A stretch of DNA of 64,000 bases from Taishania pollutisoli (GCF_014518315.1 NZ_JACVEL010000001.1:620001-684000); one strand, 5' to 3'; positions 16,501 through 25,157 are shown, counted from the stretch's first letter. A program made the numbers and translations. The notes: a model not told the origin generated them from the sequence alone.

Positions 16501-17280
16501 ATCCGGTTCTGTTGCAACCAGTACTCTCAACTCCGTTAAGTTGGTATTGTAACAGGCAGTGTCTGTATTGTTATCTTTTACTGTCAATTGTACGATGTAC
16601 ATACCCGGATTATCAAAGCTATGGGAGGCCTGAGGACCTACCGCTGTTGTTCCGTCCATGAAATCCCATGCATAGCTTTCAATGGCAAATCCAGGTTGTC
16701 CGTATGACCCGTTATCTGTAAATGAGACTACATCACCGATACAAACTCTGATGGAATCCGGGGTAATCCCGCCTATGATGGCTCCTACCGCCATTGGATT
16801 CGAACAAGGTGTTTTGCAGGTTACCGCAGCAGCGAAATTCCCTGTTCCTGCACTATTAGAGCGAAAACGAAAGGTAAGACAGCCTGTTGTATTCAATTCT
16901 GTCGGCTGGATGATCACACCTGAAAGCTGGGTTCCGGAATAAGTCCCCATGTGTGTGGATGTAGTGGAGGTTCCATCGTATACATCCATGTAATCAAGAT
17001 TCGTAACATTTGGCGCAGGATTGTCGTCAACGGTACTGAGATTAAACAAGTTGAATACAACACTTACAATATCACCCGGGTTATCAGGGCAAACCGTTAT
17101 GACAACGTCTTCATTATTGGAATAACCGGATCCTCCTTGCCCTCCTGAGTCTATGATAAATCCATTACATGTACTAAATGTTTGGTTGTTACTACCCGGT
17201 CCAAAAGAAATAGTTGTCTGCTGGGAATATGCGATTGATGCAATTAATGAAATTAATATCGCTGTTGTTAATCTGATCAT
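13600..17280 (-). CDS. Large secreted protein with CUB-like, PKD and P-type domains and a T9SS C-terminal domain
   Basis: This 1226-residue protein is built for the cell surface. Order: signal peptide (1-19); CUB-like domain (about 22-155); PKD domain (about 165-255, with YAWDFMDG and SHSFDNPG); a proprotein-convertase P-like domain (about 300-470, with SFIGDLLITLTCPTG); several Ig/PKD-like repeats; a second clear PKD (about 1030-1095, with SFGDGTKD and FGHTY); a third with YQWVMPG; and a C-terminal gliding-motility-associated domain from about residue 1135 (APNTFTPDGD, LQIYNRWGELIFES, DFGWDGTFNGK). That last domain is the type B sorting signal of the type IX secretion system. The protein is probably an adhesin or matrix protein. 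No protease active site is seen. No T9SS core genes are in the window. Confidence 0.9.
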   Translation of the reverse strand: MIRLTTAILISLIASIAYSQQTTISFGPGSNNQTFSTCNGFIIDSGGQGGSGYSNNEDVVITVCPDNPGDIVSVVFNLFNLSTVDDNPAPNVTNLDYMDVYDGTSTTSTHMGTYSGTQLSGVIIQPTELNTTGCLTFRFRSNSAGTGNFAAAVTCKTPCSNPMAVGAIIGGITPDSIRVCIGDVVSFTDNGSYGQPGFAIESYAWDFMDGTTAVGPQASHSFDNPGMYIVQLTVKDNNTDTACYNTNLTELRVLVATEPDFSPLPTEIDVCIGESYSITAYPDDYEVEWQGFPGSTTVDDGCITDDLLGVQQSIPLLQTGFESGTQITSASDIISICMEMEHSFIGDLLITLTCPTGQNVILHQQGGGGVNLGVAVQADNVDCSIPETMGTPFSYCFTPVANQTWVQAVNAGAAVGNILPAGDYAPIGSLSNLVGCPTNGTWSLNVTDLWAADDGTVFSFSLNLNPDFYPDDISFKPEIGHTADSSFWSTSTSIPYALSNQNSTITVTPDTPGQYVITFHAIDDFGCENTHDVLVNVNELAVVNAGNDTLVCEGNSFQLDPSVVWPPTPCNYTLVLIDSWGDGWEGNTMTLNVNGNMSNYTVPPGGSENSIPFAVNNGQTYTTTFNATGFSISECSYRILDEDGTVVYQSSGNLSGHNMTFTSNCVPAYEYTWTPGTNLSDGSILNPVWSPQGDETITLIINPVGHPLCASSDSIAITVIPPPYAGEDSSLVVCSQDAPVDLFTLLSNNPQTGGVWKNPQGQVITMPFDPAVMPSGNYTYTIGAADCQDQSVVVVDVTDTEITNHVIIDSDCNSKPNGSITVTGTAIDYYTLNGGPQVNAMSPFTIDSLFAGDYVLDVYSVGGCTDQLTFTVEEPDPLVIPFISPDTLICREGAATLTATGEGGSSAYSYSWTLNGVTVGNTQTITVSPGAGSHNYCVTLSEACGSPTATACTNVFIEEEIIPALLPDFPEGCEAHSVIFDNLSNGNIDSVFISFGDGTKDTVILGNGSFGHTYQSHGLYTVEMEVISSLGCYYSNTFTDFITVYPVPDANFNASPTPVSMFDPTVHLTDISTGNIDQYQWVMPGANPSYSSLQSPKITYPQGETGVYPITLYVMTEYGCTDSITKNVEVVNDVMLFAPNTFTPDGDEFNQTWKVYIQGIDDYSFHLQIYNRWGELIFESYDRDFGWDGTFNGKIVQSGSYTWTISARDLFNDKKYTFNGHVSILR

Positions 17281-17362
17281 TTAAAATAAACTTTTACATC
17301 ATAGAGACGTAAATTTATTCCAAACAGTGGCTCCGAAATTTTAATTTTTTTTAATTTTTTGA

Positions 17363-19567
17363 TTAAACCTGCTTAATTTTTAACATTAAACTATTCATTA
17401 CCACACTCACTGAGCTGAATGCCATTGCCGCTCCCGCCCACATAGGATCCAGTAAAAAACCGTTGAACGGGTATAAAATTCCTGCAGCAACCGGAATTCC
17501 GATCAGGTTGTAAATAAACGCCCAGAATAAATTTTGTCTGATCGCAGTACTTGTTTGCTTCGAAAGCCGAATCGCCTCGGAAATTTTCAGCAAATCGGAT
17601 GAAATAATCGTCATCTTCGCCACATCCATTGCGATATCGCTCCCTTTTCCCATCGCGATGCTGACATCTGCTTGTGCCAGGGCATTACTGTCGTTGATTC
17701 CGTCTCCCACCATTGCAACAACTTCGCCTTTTTCCTGCAATTCCCGCACATAGTTTGCTTTTTCAGCGGGAAGTACATTCGCATGGTACACATCAATTCC
17801 CAGTTCTTCTGCAACTGCTTTCGCTGTCTGGGGATTGTCTCCGGTCAGCATGACGACTTTGATTCCTTTCCGGTGCAGTTCATGAATGGCAGCTGCGGAC
17901 GTCTCTTTTACCTGATCGGCAATAGCAAGCGCTCCCAATAACCGGGCATCCTCAGCAAACAAAACAACGGTTTGTGCTTTTTCCAATCGCTGACTGATCC
18001 ACGCCTTCTGTTCTTCAGAAAAAACAATGTCTTTTTGTTGCATCAGACGTTCATTTCCCAGGAAGTATTCTTTCCCGTTTACCCGTCCTGTAATTCCCTG
18101 TCCGGAATTATTTTCCACTTCAACCCCTTCCAGAAACTTACTTGTTTCTTTCAGACGGGCAACAATTGCATCTGCCAACGGGTGTTCGGAAGATTGCTCA
18201 ATACTGAATAAAATATCCTGTTGTTCCTGCGAAAAATTACCGAACCATTCCAAATCCGTTACAACAGGTTTTCCCTCCGTGATGGTTCCGGTTTTATCTA
18301 AAATAACCGAATTCATTTTTTGTGCCAGTTCAAGGCTTTCCGCATCTTTGATTAAAATCCCTCTTTCTGCTGCTTTTCCCACGCCCACCATAATCGCTGT
18401 GGGAGTTGCCAAACCAAGCGCGCACGGACAGGCGATCACCAAAACGGTAACTGCAGCAATCAAACCACGTTCAAACCCGTATTCTCCACCTAAAATCATC
18501 CAGGTAATAAAACTCAGCACAGCGATTCCGATCACAACAGGAACAAATACAGCTGCAATTTTATCCACCAGTTTTTGTACAGGAGCTTTACTTCCCTGCG
18601 CTTCCTCCACCATTTTAATAATCTGTGCCAGTAATGTTTCTCCTCCTACTTTTTCCGCGCGAAACCGGAAAGCACCTTTCTGATTCATCGTTCCGGCAAA
18701 AACCGTGTCGCCCGCTTGTTTTGCAACAGGGATCGGCTCTCCGTTGATCGTACTTTCATCTACGTACGAACTTCCGGCGATAACTTCTCCGTCCACTGCA
18801 ATCCGTTCGCCCGGTTTAACCAATACGATTGTATTTTTTGTCAATGTACTGACTGCTTGTTCCGCTTGTTCACCATTTTCCAGGATGACAGTAACGGTCT
18901 TAGGTTGCAATCCCATCAATTTTTTAATGGCGGCACTCGTATTCCCTTTTGCCCGTTCCTCTAACAGTTTTCCCAGCAGAATAAAGGCAATGACAATTCC
19001 GGCTGCTTCAAAATACACATGCGGATGAATTCCCCTGGAATGCCAAAAATGAGGATTTAAGGTATTAAAAACACTAAACAGGTAGGCAATTCCGGTACTC
19101 ATCGCTACGAGTGTATCCATGTTTGCCGAACGATGCTTCAATTGCTTCCAGGCTCCCACAAAAAACTGCTGTCCGAAATAAAACAGCATCGGAGTCGACA
19201 ATGCCCACATGATGTAATTTGCATAGGGCATCTCCATGAAGAACATACCAATGACAAACAATGGAACAGCCAGAATGATTGCTCCAATCACCCGTCTTTT
19301 CAATTTCCGGTATTCGTTTTCTTTTCCCTGAATAACCTGTTGTTTTCCTGCTTCCGAATCTGTAGCTACGAGGTCATAACCAATCGACTGCACCGCTGAT
19401 TTAAGTGCATCAAAACTGGTCACTTCGCTGTATTCAATCACTGCCTTTTCGTTGGCAAAATTGACTGAAGCACTGCTAACTCCTTCCTGGTTATTCAGAA
19501 ACCGCTCAACACTTCCTGCACACGCAGCACAGGTCATGTTGGTTACTGTTACTGTTTTCTTTTCCAT
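17363..19567 (-). CDS. copA: Copper-translocating P-type ATPase
   Basis: This 734-residue P1B-1 ATPase has one N-terminal HMA domain (C13-AA-C16), eight membrane helices, the intramembrane ACPCALGLATPTA motif, the DKTGTITEGKP phosphorylation site, an HP motif (SSEHPLADAIV), MLTGDN and VGDGINDSNAL, then the YN and M/S residues of the last helices. It exports Cu+ from the cytoplasm. One oddity is that the actuator-domain loop reads TINGEP, with Asn275 where the family has Thr or Ser before Gly-Glu. The gene follows a 133-residue HMA protein by 136 bp on the same strand. A mutation in the TGE loop could lower dephosphorylation, but the rest is intact. Confidence 0.93.
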   Translation of the reverse strand: MEKKTVTVTNMTCAACAGSVERFLNNQEGVSSASVNFANEKAVIEYSEVTSFDALKSAVQSIGYDLVATDSEAGKQQVIQGKENEYRKLKRRVIGAIILAVPLFVIGMFFMEMPYANYIMWALSTPMLFYFGQQFFVGAWKQLKHRSANMDTLVAMSTGIAYLFSVFNTLNPHFWHSRGIHPHVYFEAAGIVIAFILLGKLLEERAKGNTSAAIKKLMGLQPKTVTVILENGEQAEQAVSTLTKNTIVLVKPGERIAVDGEVIAGSSYVDESTINGEPIPVAKQAGDTVFAGTMNQKGAFRFRAEKVGGETLLAQIIKMVEEAQGSKAPVQKLVDKIAAVFVPVVIGIAVLSFITWMILGGEYGFERGLIAAVTVLVIACPCALGLATPTAIMVGVGKAAERGILIKDAESLELAQKMNSVILDKTGTITEGKPVVTDLEWFGNFSQEQQDILFSIEQSSEHPLADAIVARLKETSKFLEGVEVENNSGQGITGRVNGKEYFLGNERLMQQKDIVFSEEQKAWISQRLEKAQTVVLFAEDARLLGALAIADQVKETSAAAIHELHRKGIKVVMLTGDNPQTAKAVAEELGIDVYHANVLPAEKANYVRELQEKGEVVAMVGDGINDSNALAQADVSIAMGKGSDIAMDVAKMTIISSDLLKISEAIRLSKQTSTAIRQNLFWAFIYNLIGIPVAAGILYPFNGFLLDPMWAGAAMAFSSVSVVMNSLMLKIKQV

Positions 19568-19703
19568 GTTTTTTTATTCTGTTCTTTTTGCATCAACGGG
19601 ATAAACGATTCGTATCTTTTACATTTTCTGGCCATGCGCTATAAATCCGTAGCTATAAAACAATGGAATGTAGAAGATGTACTATTGTTGTATATACTTC
19701 AAC

Positions 19704-20105
19704 TCATATTTTCAACTCATACCCCAACTGTTCCAATGCGACTTTCAATTTTAACGGCGTTGTTTTATTCTGCAAATAATAAATCTTTGCTGATTTTGTC
19801 GGGAACTTTACGGAAGCTGTCACCACCCCGGGTTGGTTGTTTAACAATCGTTCCGCACTTGCCGCGCAACCTCCGCACGTCAGCTTTTCTACAGGAAAAT
19901 CTGATTCTATTACAGATAGTTTCGCATCAAAACCGTTGATTTGATTTAAAACTTGCGAAATAACATCATTTTCATCCTTCTCTGCAATCACCACCAACTG
20001 GCCATCGCCTGTTACACTTACTTCTGTTACACCTTCGATTTGCCGGATTTGCTTCAACTGCTCCGCAGTGATGTCGATGGTTAAAGGAATTTTTATCGTT
20101 GTCAT
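19704..20105 (-). CDS. Cytoplasmic double-HMA-like metal-binding protein
   Basis: This 133-residue soluble protein has two ferredoxin-like halves. Residues 1-60 have the beta-alpha-beta-beta pattern of an HMA domain but no Cys. Residues 70-133 form a normal HMA domain with C77-GG-C80 and the NQPGVVTASVKFPTKSA strand found in CopZ-type chaperones. It lies upstream of copA on the same strand, so delivery of Cu+ to that ATPase is likely. The first half may be a degenerate duplicate that now serves in dimerisation or regulation. Its promoter is a TAATTTTG box at 20127-20134. Confidence 0.8.
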   Translation of the reverse strand: MTTIKIPLTIDITAEQLKQIRQIEGVTEVSVTGDGQLVVIAEKDENDVISQVLNQINGFDAKLSVIESDFPVEKLTCGGCAASAERLLNNQPGVVTASVKFPTKSAKIYYLQNKTTPLKLKVALEQLGYELKI

Positions 20106-20126
20106 ATTAACTACTATTTTGAATTA

Positions 20127-20134
20127 CAAAATTA
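20127..20134 (-). promoter_or_regulatory. -7 box TAATTTTG for the HMA-copA genes
   Basis: Exact TAnnTTTG on the minus strand, 21 bp before the ATG at 20105. Confidence 0.55.
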
Positions 20135-20156
20135 CAGCGGAGGGAGGGAAAATCTA

Positions 20157-20188
20157 TTACATGATTTTGTAGAATCGTTACATGATTT
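20157..20188. promoter_or_regulatory. Direct repeat TTACATGATTT x2, 21-bp period
   Basis: Perfect 11-bp copies at 20157-20167 and 20178-20188, exactly two helical turns apart. They lie between the divergent HMA-copA and prolyl oligopeptidase promoters, and the right copy overlaps the -33 element of the latter. Confidence 0.6.
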
Positions 20189-20215
20189 GAAGCTGAAAAA
20201 TAATTTGTATTTTTG
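20186..20215 (+). promoter_or_regulatory. Full promoter (TTTG, 18 bp, TATTTTTG) for the prolyl oligopeptidase
   Basis: A -33-type TTTG (20186-20189) and an exact TAnnTTTG -7 box (20208-20215) are 18 bp apart, the best complete promoter in the window. The ATG at 20233 is 17 bp further on. Confidence 0.65.
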
Positions 20216-20232
20216 AGAAAATCTAAAACAAA

Positions 20233-22326
20233 ATGGCGGCAAAACTTTTTACACTATCACTCGCGATGACTTCAATTACCTGTTATTCTCAACATACGTA
20301 TCCGACCACCAAAAAGGTAGAGCATTCGGATGACTATTTTGGTGTTACTGTTTCGGATCCTTATCGTTGGCTGGAAGATGACCGGTCGGAAGATACCAAA
20401 GACTGGGTAGAGCGGGAAGTAACATTTACGAACGATTACCTGGGTAAAATACCATTCCGTGAAGAAATCCGCAATCAATTGCGCGACAAATGGAATTATG
20501 AAAAGATCAGTGCTCCGTTTGAGGAAGGAGATTATGTCTATTATTACAAAAACAACGGTTTGCAGGCACAATCTGTTTTGTACCGGAAAGATAAAACCGG
20601 CAAGGAAGAGGTGTTCCTGGATCCGAATAAATTCTCTGCACAGGGAACAACTTCGTTGAGCAACCTGTCTTTCAATAAAAAAGGGACACTTGCGGCATAT
20701 GCCATTTCCGAAGGGGGCAGTGACTGGAATAAAATTATCATCATCGACGCGGTGACAAAGCAGCAAATCGGTGACACACTTGTTGATATCAAATTTTCAG
20801 GAATCGCTTGGCAGGGTGATGAAGGATTCTATTATTCGAGCTACGACAAACCTCAGGGGAGTGAGCTTTCTGCAAAAACAGACACCCATAAAGTGTATTT
20901 CCACAAATTGGGAACAAAACAAAAGGAAGACCAGCTGATTATCGGTGGAGATGATTTCAAAAGACGTTATTTAGGAGCATATCTCTCCGATGATGAGCGT
21001 TTTCTTATTGTTTCCGCGTCCAATACTACCTATGGAAATGAATTGTACATCAAAGATTTGAAAAACAAAACGGATTTCATTACCATTCAGAAAGGGTACG
21101 ATTGCAGTTCGGGAGTTATTGATACAAAAGGAGATTTCATCTATGTACTGACTGATAAAAACGCACCGAACAACAAACTCCAGAAGTTTGATATCAATCA
21201 GCCCGAAAAATGGATCGATGTGATTTCCGAGACAGAAAACGTACTGACGGTTTCCACCGGTGGCGGGTATATTTTTGCCAAATACATGAAAGATGCCTTG
21301 TCATATGTACGGCAACTGGATTACAACGGTGCACTGATCCGTACGATTGAGCTACCGGGCAACGGAACTGCAGGTGGGTTCGGGGGTAAACTCAAACAAA
21401 AAGATTTGTATTACTCTTTTACCAATTACATTACTCCGGGGACGATTTACAAATTCAATGTGGAAACCGGAAAATCGGAGGTGTATCAGCAACCGAATGT
21501 GAAATTCAATCCGGCAGATTATGTTTCGGAACAAGTATTTTACACATCAAAAGACGGAACAAAGATCCCGATGATGATCAGCTACAAGAAAGGCATCAAG
21601 CTGGACGGTAAAAACCCGACGATTCTCTATTCATACGGAGGATTTAACATCAGTTTGCAACCATCATTCTCCGTTGTCAATGCGATCTGGATGGAAAATG
21701 GCGGTATTTATGCGGTTCCCAACATCCGCGGAGGGGGTGAATACGGGAAAAAATGGCACGATGCAGGAACAAAAATGGAAAAGAAAAACGTATTTGAAGA
21801 CTTCATCGCAGCAGGGGAATACTTACAGAAAAAAGGATATACTTCCAAAGAATACATGGCAATTTCCGGCCGTTCAAACGGTGGATTGCTTGTCGGAGCG
21901 ACAATGACCATGCGCCCCGATCTTGCGAAAGTTGCATTCCCGGGTGTAGGTGTGCTGGATATGCTGCGTTACAACAAATTTACAGCCGGTGCAGGATGGG
22001 CATACGATTACGGAACAGCAGAAGACAGCAGGGAAATGTTCGAATACCTGAAGTCTTATTCTCCGGTGCACAATGTAAAAAAAGGAACGTGTTACCCGTC
22101 CACGATGATCATCACCAGTGATCACGACGATCGTGTAGTTCCGGCACACTCATTCAAATTCGGAGCAGAATTACAGGATAAGCAAGGATGCAATAACCCG
22201 ATTTTAGTAAGAATTGAAGTCAATGCAGGACACGGAGCAGGTCGTTCAACAGAGCAGGTAATCGGTGAGAATGCCGATTTGATCAGTTTTGCGCTGTACG
22301 AAATAGGAATCAGGAAGTTGAAGTAA
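20233..22326 (+). CDS. Prolyl oligopeptidase family serine peptidase (S9A)
   Basis: This 697-residue protein has a signal peptide (about 1-20, ending in CYSQ), so it acts in the periplasm or outside. A seven-bladed beta-propeller (about 70-410) caps the C-terminal alpha/beta-hydrolase. The catalytic triad is visible: Ser548 in GRSNGGLL, Asp in the DHDDRVVP motif at 630-635, and His667 in NAGHGAG. S9A enzymes cut after proline in peptides up to about 30 residues. The length agrees with the family (about 700). It is monocistronic with its own strong promoter and is divergent from the copper genes. Confidence 0.95.
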   Translation: MAAKLFTLSLAMTSITCYSQHTYPTTKKVEHSDDYFGVTVSDPYRWLEDDRSEDTKDWVEREVTFTNDYLGKIPFREEIRNQLRDKWNYEKISAPFEEGDYVYYYKNNGLQAQSVLYRKDKTGKEEVFLDPNKFSAQGTTSLSNLSFNKKGTLAAYAISEGGSDWNKIIIIDAVTKQQIGDTLVDIKFSGIAWQGDEGFYYSSYDKPQGSELSAKTDTHKVYFHKLGTKQKEDQLIIGGDDFKRRYLGAYLSDDERFLIVSASNTTYGNELYIKDLKNKTDFITIQKGYDCSSGVIDTKGDFIYVLTDKNAPNNKLQKFDINQPEKWIDVISETENVLTVSTGGGYIFAKYMKDALSYVRQLDYNGALIRTIELPGNGTAGGFGGKLKQKDLYYSFTNYITPGTIYKFNVETGKSEVYQQPNVKFNPADYVSEQVFYTSKDGTKIPMMISYKKGIKLDGKNPTILYSYGGFNISLQPSFSVVNAIWMENGGIYAVPNIRGGGEYGKKWHDAGTKMEKKNVFEDFIAAGEYLQKKGYTSKEYMAISGRSNGGLLVGATMTMRPDLAKVAFPGVGVLDMLRYNKFTAGAGWAYDYGTAEDSREMFEYLKSYSPVHNVKKGTCYPSTMIITSDHDDRVVPAHSFKFGAELQDKQGCNNPILVRIEVNAGHGAGRSTEQVIGENADLISFALYEIGIRKLK

Positions 22327-22331
22327 TTAGT

Positions 22332-22393
22332 AGTTATCAATGATTTAATTATCAAGTGACGTTTTAATAATCAACCTTTGATAATTGATAACT
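22332..22393. repeat. Inverted repeat family C, copy 2
   Basis: Perfect arms agttatcaat (22332-22341) and attgataact (22384-22393). The flanks are shared with the copy at 10638-10692: ttatcaatgatt on the left and tttgataattgataa on the right. Confidence 0.6.
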
Positions 22394-22429
22394 GATCATT
22401 CAACCATTTATAACTCAAACAAAAACACG

Positions 22430-22741
22430 ATGAGCACAAGTACATTTAAACACATGGATGACGGTAAAGAAGGACGTTTTATTGTAGAAGTGGACGGTAA
22501 GGAGGCCGGTTACATCAAATACAAATGGTTGGAAAACGGCAACATTAATGCGAACGGTACACTGGTACATGACGAATACCGGGATCATCGTTTGGGAATG
22601 CCCTTATTTGACAAACTGATTGAATTTGCAACCGAAAAAGGAATCAAAATTTATCCGACCTGTCCGTTTGTAGTGAAAGTATTTTCTCGAAGACCGGATT
22701 TGCATCATCTGCTGACAGACGATTACGTTCGTCCGGCTTAA
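22430..22741 (+). CDS. Small GNAT N-acetyltransferase (YjdJ/CG type)
   Basis: The 103-residue product runs from the ATG at 22430; an earlier in-frame start would read through the inverted repeat. It has the same fold and length as the protein at 4383-4664: a short beta hairpin, then HDEYRDHRLGMPLF as the acetyl-CoA-binding segment (a weakened R-x-x-x-x-G), and IYPTCPFVVKVF, the P-x-C block of the CG subfamily. The substrate is unknown. It is the common flavobacterial form of this family and stands alone downstream of the prolyl oligopeptidase. Confidence 0.85.
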   Translation: MSTSTFKHMDDGKEGRFIVEVDGKEAGYIKYKWLENGNINANGTLVHDEYRDHRLGMPLFDKLIEFATEKGIKIYPTCPFVVKVFSRRPDLHHLLTDDYVRPA

Positions 22742-22766
22742 TGGTTAATACAATGAATGTAAGGCA

Positions 22767-25103
22767 TTAAGGCGTACTGCATTTTTCACAGTACAGTTCT
22801 TTAATCTGCTCGATGTCCATCACCTGAAAATTGAGTTTCGGGGAATTAAACAATGTGCAGAACTCTTCCTTTTTCCATTCCGCAACCTGCACAAACAGGT
22901 TGACATATTGCTTTTCAGAAAGTCCCATATTGCTATCATTCATTATTTTCAGGTATGTTACAATGTCTTCTATGGATGAGTGTTCGGAAATCCCCCGCCT
23001 TAACAATGATTTGACCTCCGGATAATACCCAAAATAATAGAAGTATTGTGCCGTATAAATCATTTCATCCGGCGTTAACCCCGCTTTTTTGTATACGGGG
23101 AGGATGTGTTGATGCAGGTAGTCATCCTGTTTTGCTCCTCCATACCACAGCATTATTTCATCGTGTCTGGACGCCAAAGACAGTAACATACGGGCTTTGA
23201 GCACGGCATTTATATTTTTTTGTTCTGTCAAATTCTCAAAAATATCCCGGATTGTTCCCGGATCGTAAGCTGTCATCGCCTGATGATACAACAACCAATA
23301 ATAATACGATTTGACTTCAGGCTGCCGTTCATCGAGGAGTACAAGTTGGTATAGCTCACCCATGAATTTTTCGTCCCACCACACTTGTGCCGATGTATCT
23401 GTTTGAACAGTCAGCAATAATTTTTGAAACTGCTGATAAGTAAATTCTTTTATCTGCGGAAGCTCAAAGAATGCCAGTTGACTGGGATCCAACATCCCTT
23501 TTTGTATAGCATGCAGCACATTGTTGAACACCAATCCCGCCTGTTTAAAATCGGATTGTTGAATCGACTGGTCAAACAGCTGTTTCAACCGATCCGGGTC
23601 CATTCCAATTGTATCGTTCCACTGAAGCCGGAGGGTTAATTCAGCATACCGGTGATGTTTCAGAATCGGTTCCAGTGAATCGCTCCATTTCTCAGTAACA
23701 GCTTGTTTTAATTCTTCATCATCCAGTGTGTCCAGGAACTCAAACCGGGTTCCCTTGATATCCTTCCGGAATCCTGCGATATTTTCTGCTGAACTCACCT
23801 GTATAGCGGCACTGTCAATGTGGTGTCCACGAAGAACAGTTGCCAGGTTTTCAGCACGTTTCAAATACAGTTTTTCATTGATTTCACGTGAACCTTCAAT
23901 ACTTGAAAAACCCCTGATAAGTACCCGGGAGCGGTTATTCATCTTTTCCGTATATGGCAACAGCAATCGGTTGAATGATTCCGGGTCAAAAGAAGTATCC
24001 GACTTTTCATATGGTACACGAATAGTAATCGTATCCCGCATGATTTCATATAATTCGGTAAAGGGAACATCAACAATGGGCTGAATATCCAGATCCAATT
24101 TGAATGCAAGTGGAATGACATCAAATTTATGATTCGTAAACGTCCTTTTTTTCTTGACAATTGTCAGGTTCACTTCATACGCTTCATCGATCCAGTCAGG
24201 AACCTTTCCCAGGTAAATGTATACATTCTCTTTCCGGAACATGTTATCTCCTTTCCTGAATGATTTTCTGAACACCGGATTCATCGGAATTCCCCGTACT
24301 CCACGTTTTCCGTTGAATGCATTGGTTGTTGCGCAAATGTATTGGCTTTTTAACACGATATCTGCAGCAATTCCCGATCTCCAGGGATTTCGCACATTCT
24401 TTTTAAATTTTTTTTTTGAATGCGATGAAAAGTAAATGCTTTTGTCTTCCAATACATGAACGGTTCCCCTTAATTGTAATGAATCATTCTTTCGGGGAAT
24501 CAACTTCCGATTGTCCGGTTTGTACCTGAAATTTAAAGCATCGTCTTTTTTCGGGTGGTTGAACGGTTCGTTGGCCAACAATTGGCAGGCATAAACAGCA
24601 CCATTACTCCCGACACGAATTGCTGTCAGTGTCCCTGAATAATCCGCACGAATCATGTTTGCAAAGTGCGGAGGAGAATTTTTCCAGTTCAACACCAGTA
24701 TTTTTGCCATTAATTCATAGCTATTAATAGTTTGTGGCTCTCCTTTCTTTCGGAATTGTTTCGGAATGCTATTCAGCGTTAGCACCTGCACATTTTCACC
24801 GACTGTTGCAAACTGTTCTCCATAAAAATCAACCCGGTTTTTCGGTGTTTTCTTTTGCTTGTTTTTCTGGTGATGGGTCAGTACATTTTTTTCGAGCATA
24901 TATGTAGCATGGTCCTGAGCCGCATTTAGTAACAACGGCTGATAGTGAAGTGTATCTACTCTTGCTTTTCTTCGAAGTTTATTGACTTCAATCGTAATGT
25001 ATTCATTCAGTTGATCTGCATCATAATTGTTCCAGTCCACTTCTGACTGGGCAAGTGAAAGCGAACTCACAACAAGAAAAAGATATAGAATCAAATAATG
25101 CAT
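22767..25103 (-). CDS. CAP-domain protein with OmpA-like segment
   Basis: From the ATG at 25103 the product is 778 residues with a signal peptide (1-18, LVVSSLSLAQ). Residues about 20-180 form a CAP/SCP domain (LNEYITIEVNKLRRKARV, HATYMLEKNVLTHH, VGENVQVL). Residues about 190-330 are a beta-rich region with many Lys. Residues about 380-490 look like an OmpA_C peptidoglycan-binding fold (RVLIRGFSSIEGS followed by NEKLYLKRAENLATVL). The rest is an all-helical, repeat-like region. CAP plus OmpA-like plus a helical C-terminus is an unusual combination; a cell-wall-anchored structural role is inferred. No neighbour appears linked. Confidence 0.72.
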   Translation of the reverse strand: MHYLILYLFLVVSSLSLAQSEVDWNNYDADQLNEYITIEVNKLRRKARVDTLHYQPLLLNAAQDHATYMLEKNVLTHHQKNKQKKTPKNRVDFYGEQFATVGENVQVLTLNSIPKQFRKKGEPQTINSYELMAKILVLNWKNSPPHFANMIRADYSGTLTAIRVGSNGAVYACQLLANEPFNHPKKDDALNFRYKPDNRKLIPRKNDSLQLRGTVHVLEDKSIYFSSHSKKKFKKNVRNPWRSGIAADIVLKSQYICATTNAFNGKRGVRGIPMNPVFRKSFRKGDNMFRKENVYIYLGKVPDWIDEAYEVNLTIVKKKRTFTNHKFDVIPLAFKLDLDIQPIVDVPFTELYEIMRDTITIRVPYEKSDTSFDPESFNRLLLPYTEKMNNRSRVLIRGFSSIEGSREINEKLYLKRAENLATVLRGHHIDSAAIQVSSAENIAGFRKDIKGTRFEFLDTLDDEELKQAVTEKWSDSLEPILKHHRYAELTLRLQWNDTIGMDPDRLKQLFDQSIQQSDFKQAGLVFNNVLHAIQKGMLDPSQLAFFELPQIKEFTYQQFQKLLLTVQTDTSAQVWWDEKFMGELYQLVLLDERQPEVKSYYYWLLYHQAMTAYDPGTIRDIFENLTEQKNINAVLKARMLLSLASRHDEIMLWYGGAKQDDYLHQHILPVYKKAGLTPDEMIYTAQYFYYFGYYPEVKSLLRRGISEHSSIEDIVTYLKIMNDSNMGLSEKQYVNLFVQVAEWKKEEFCTLFNSPKLNFQVMDIEQIKELYCEKCSTP

Positions 25104-25157
25104 CGTGTGTTTAGAAAGAATGTAAAACGAACTGAAAAGTAACAACTGGTATATTAA

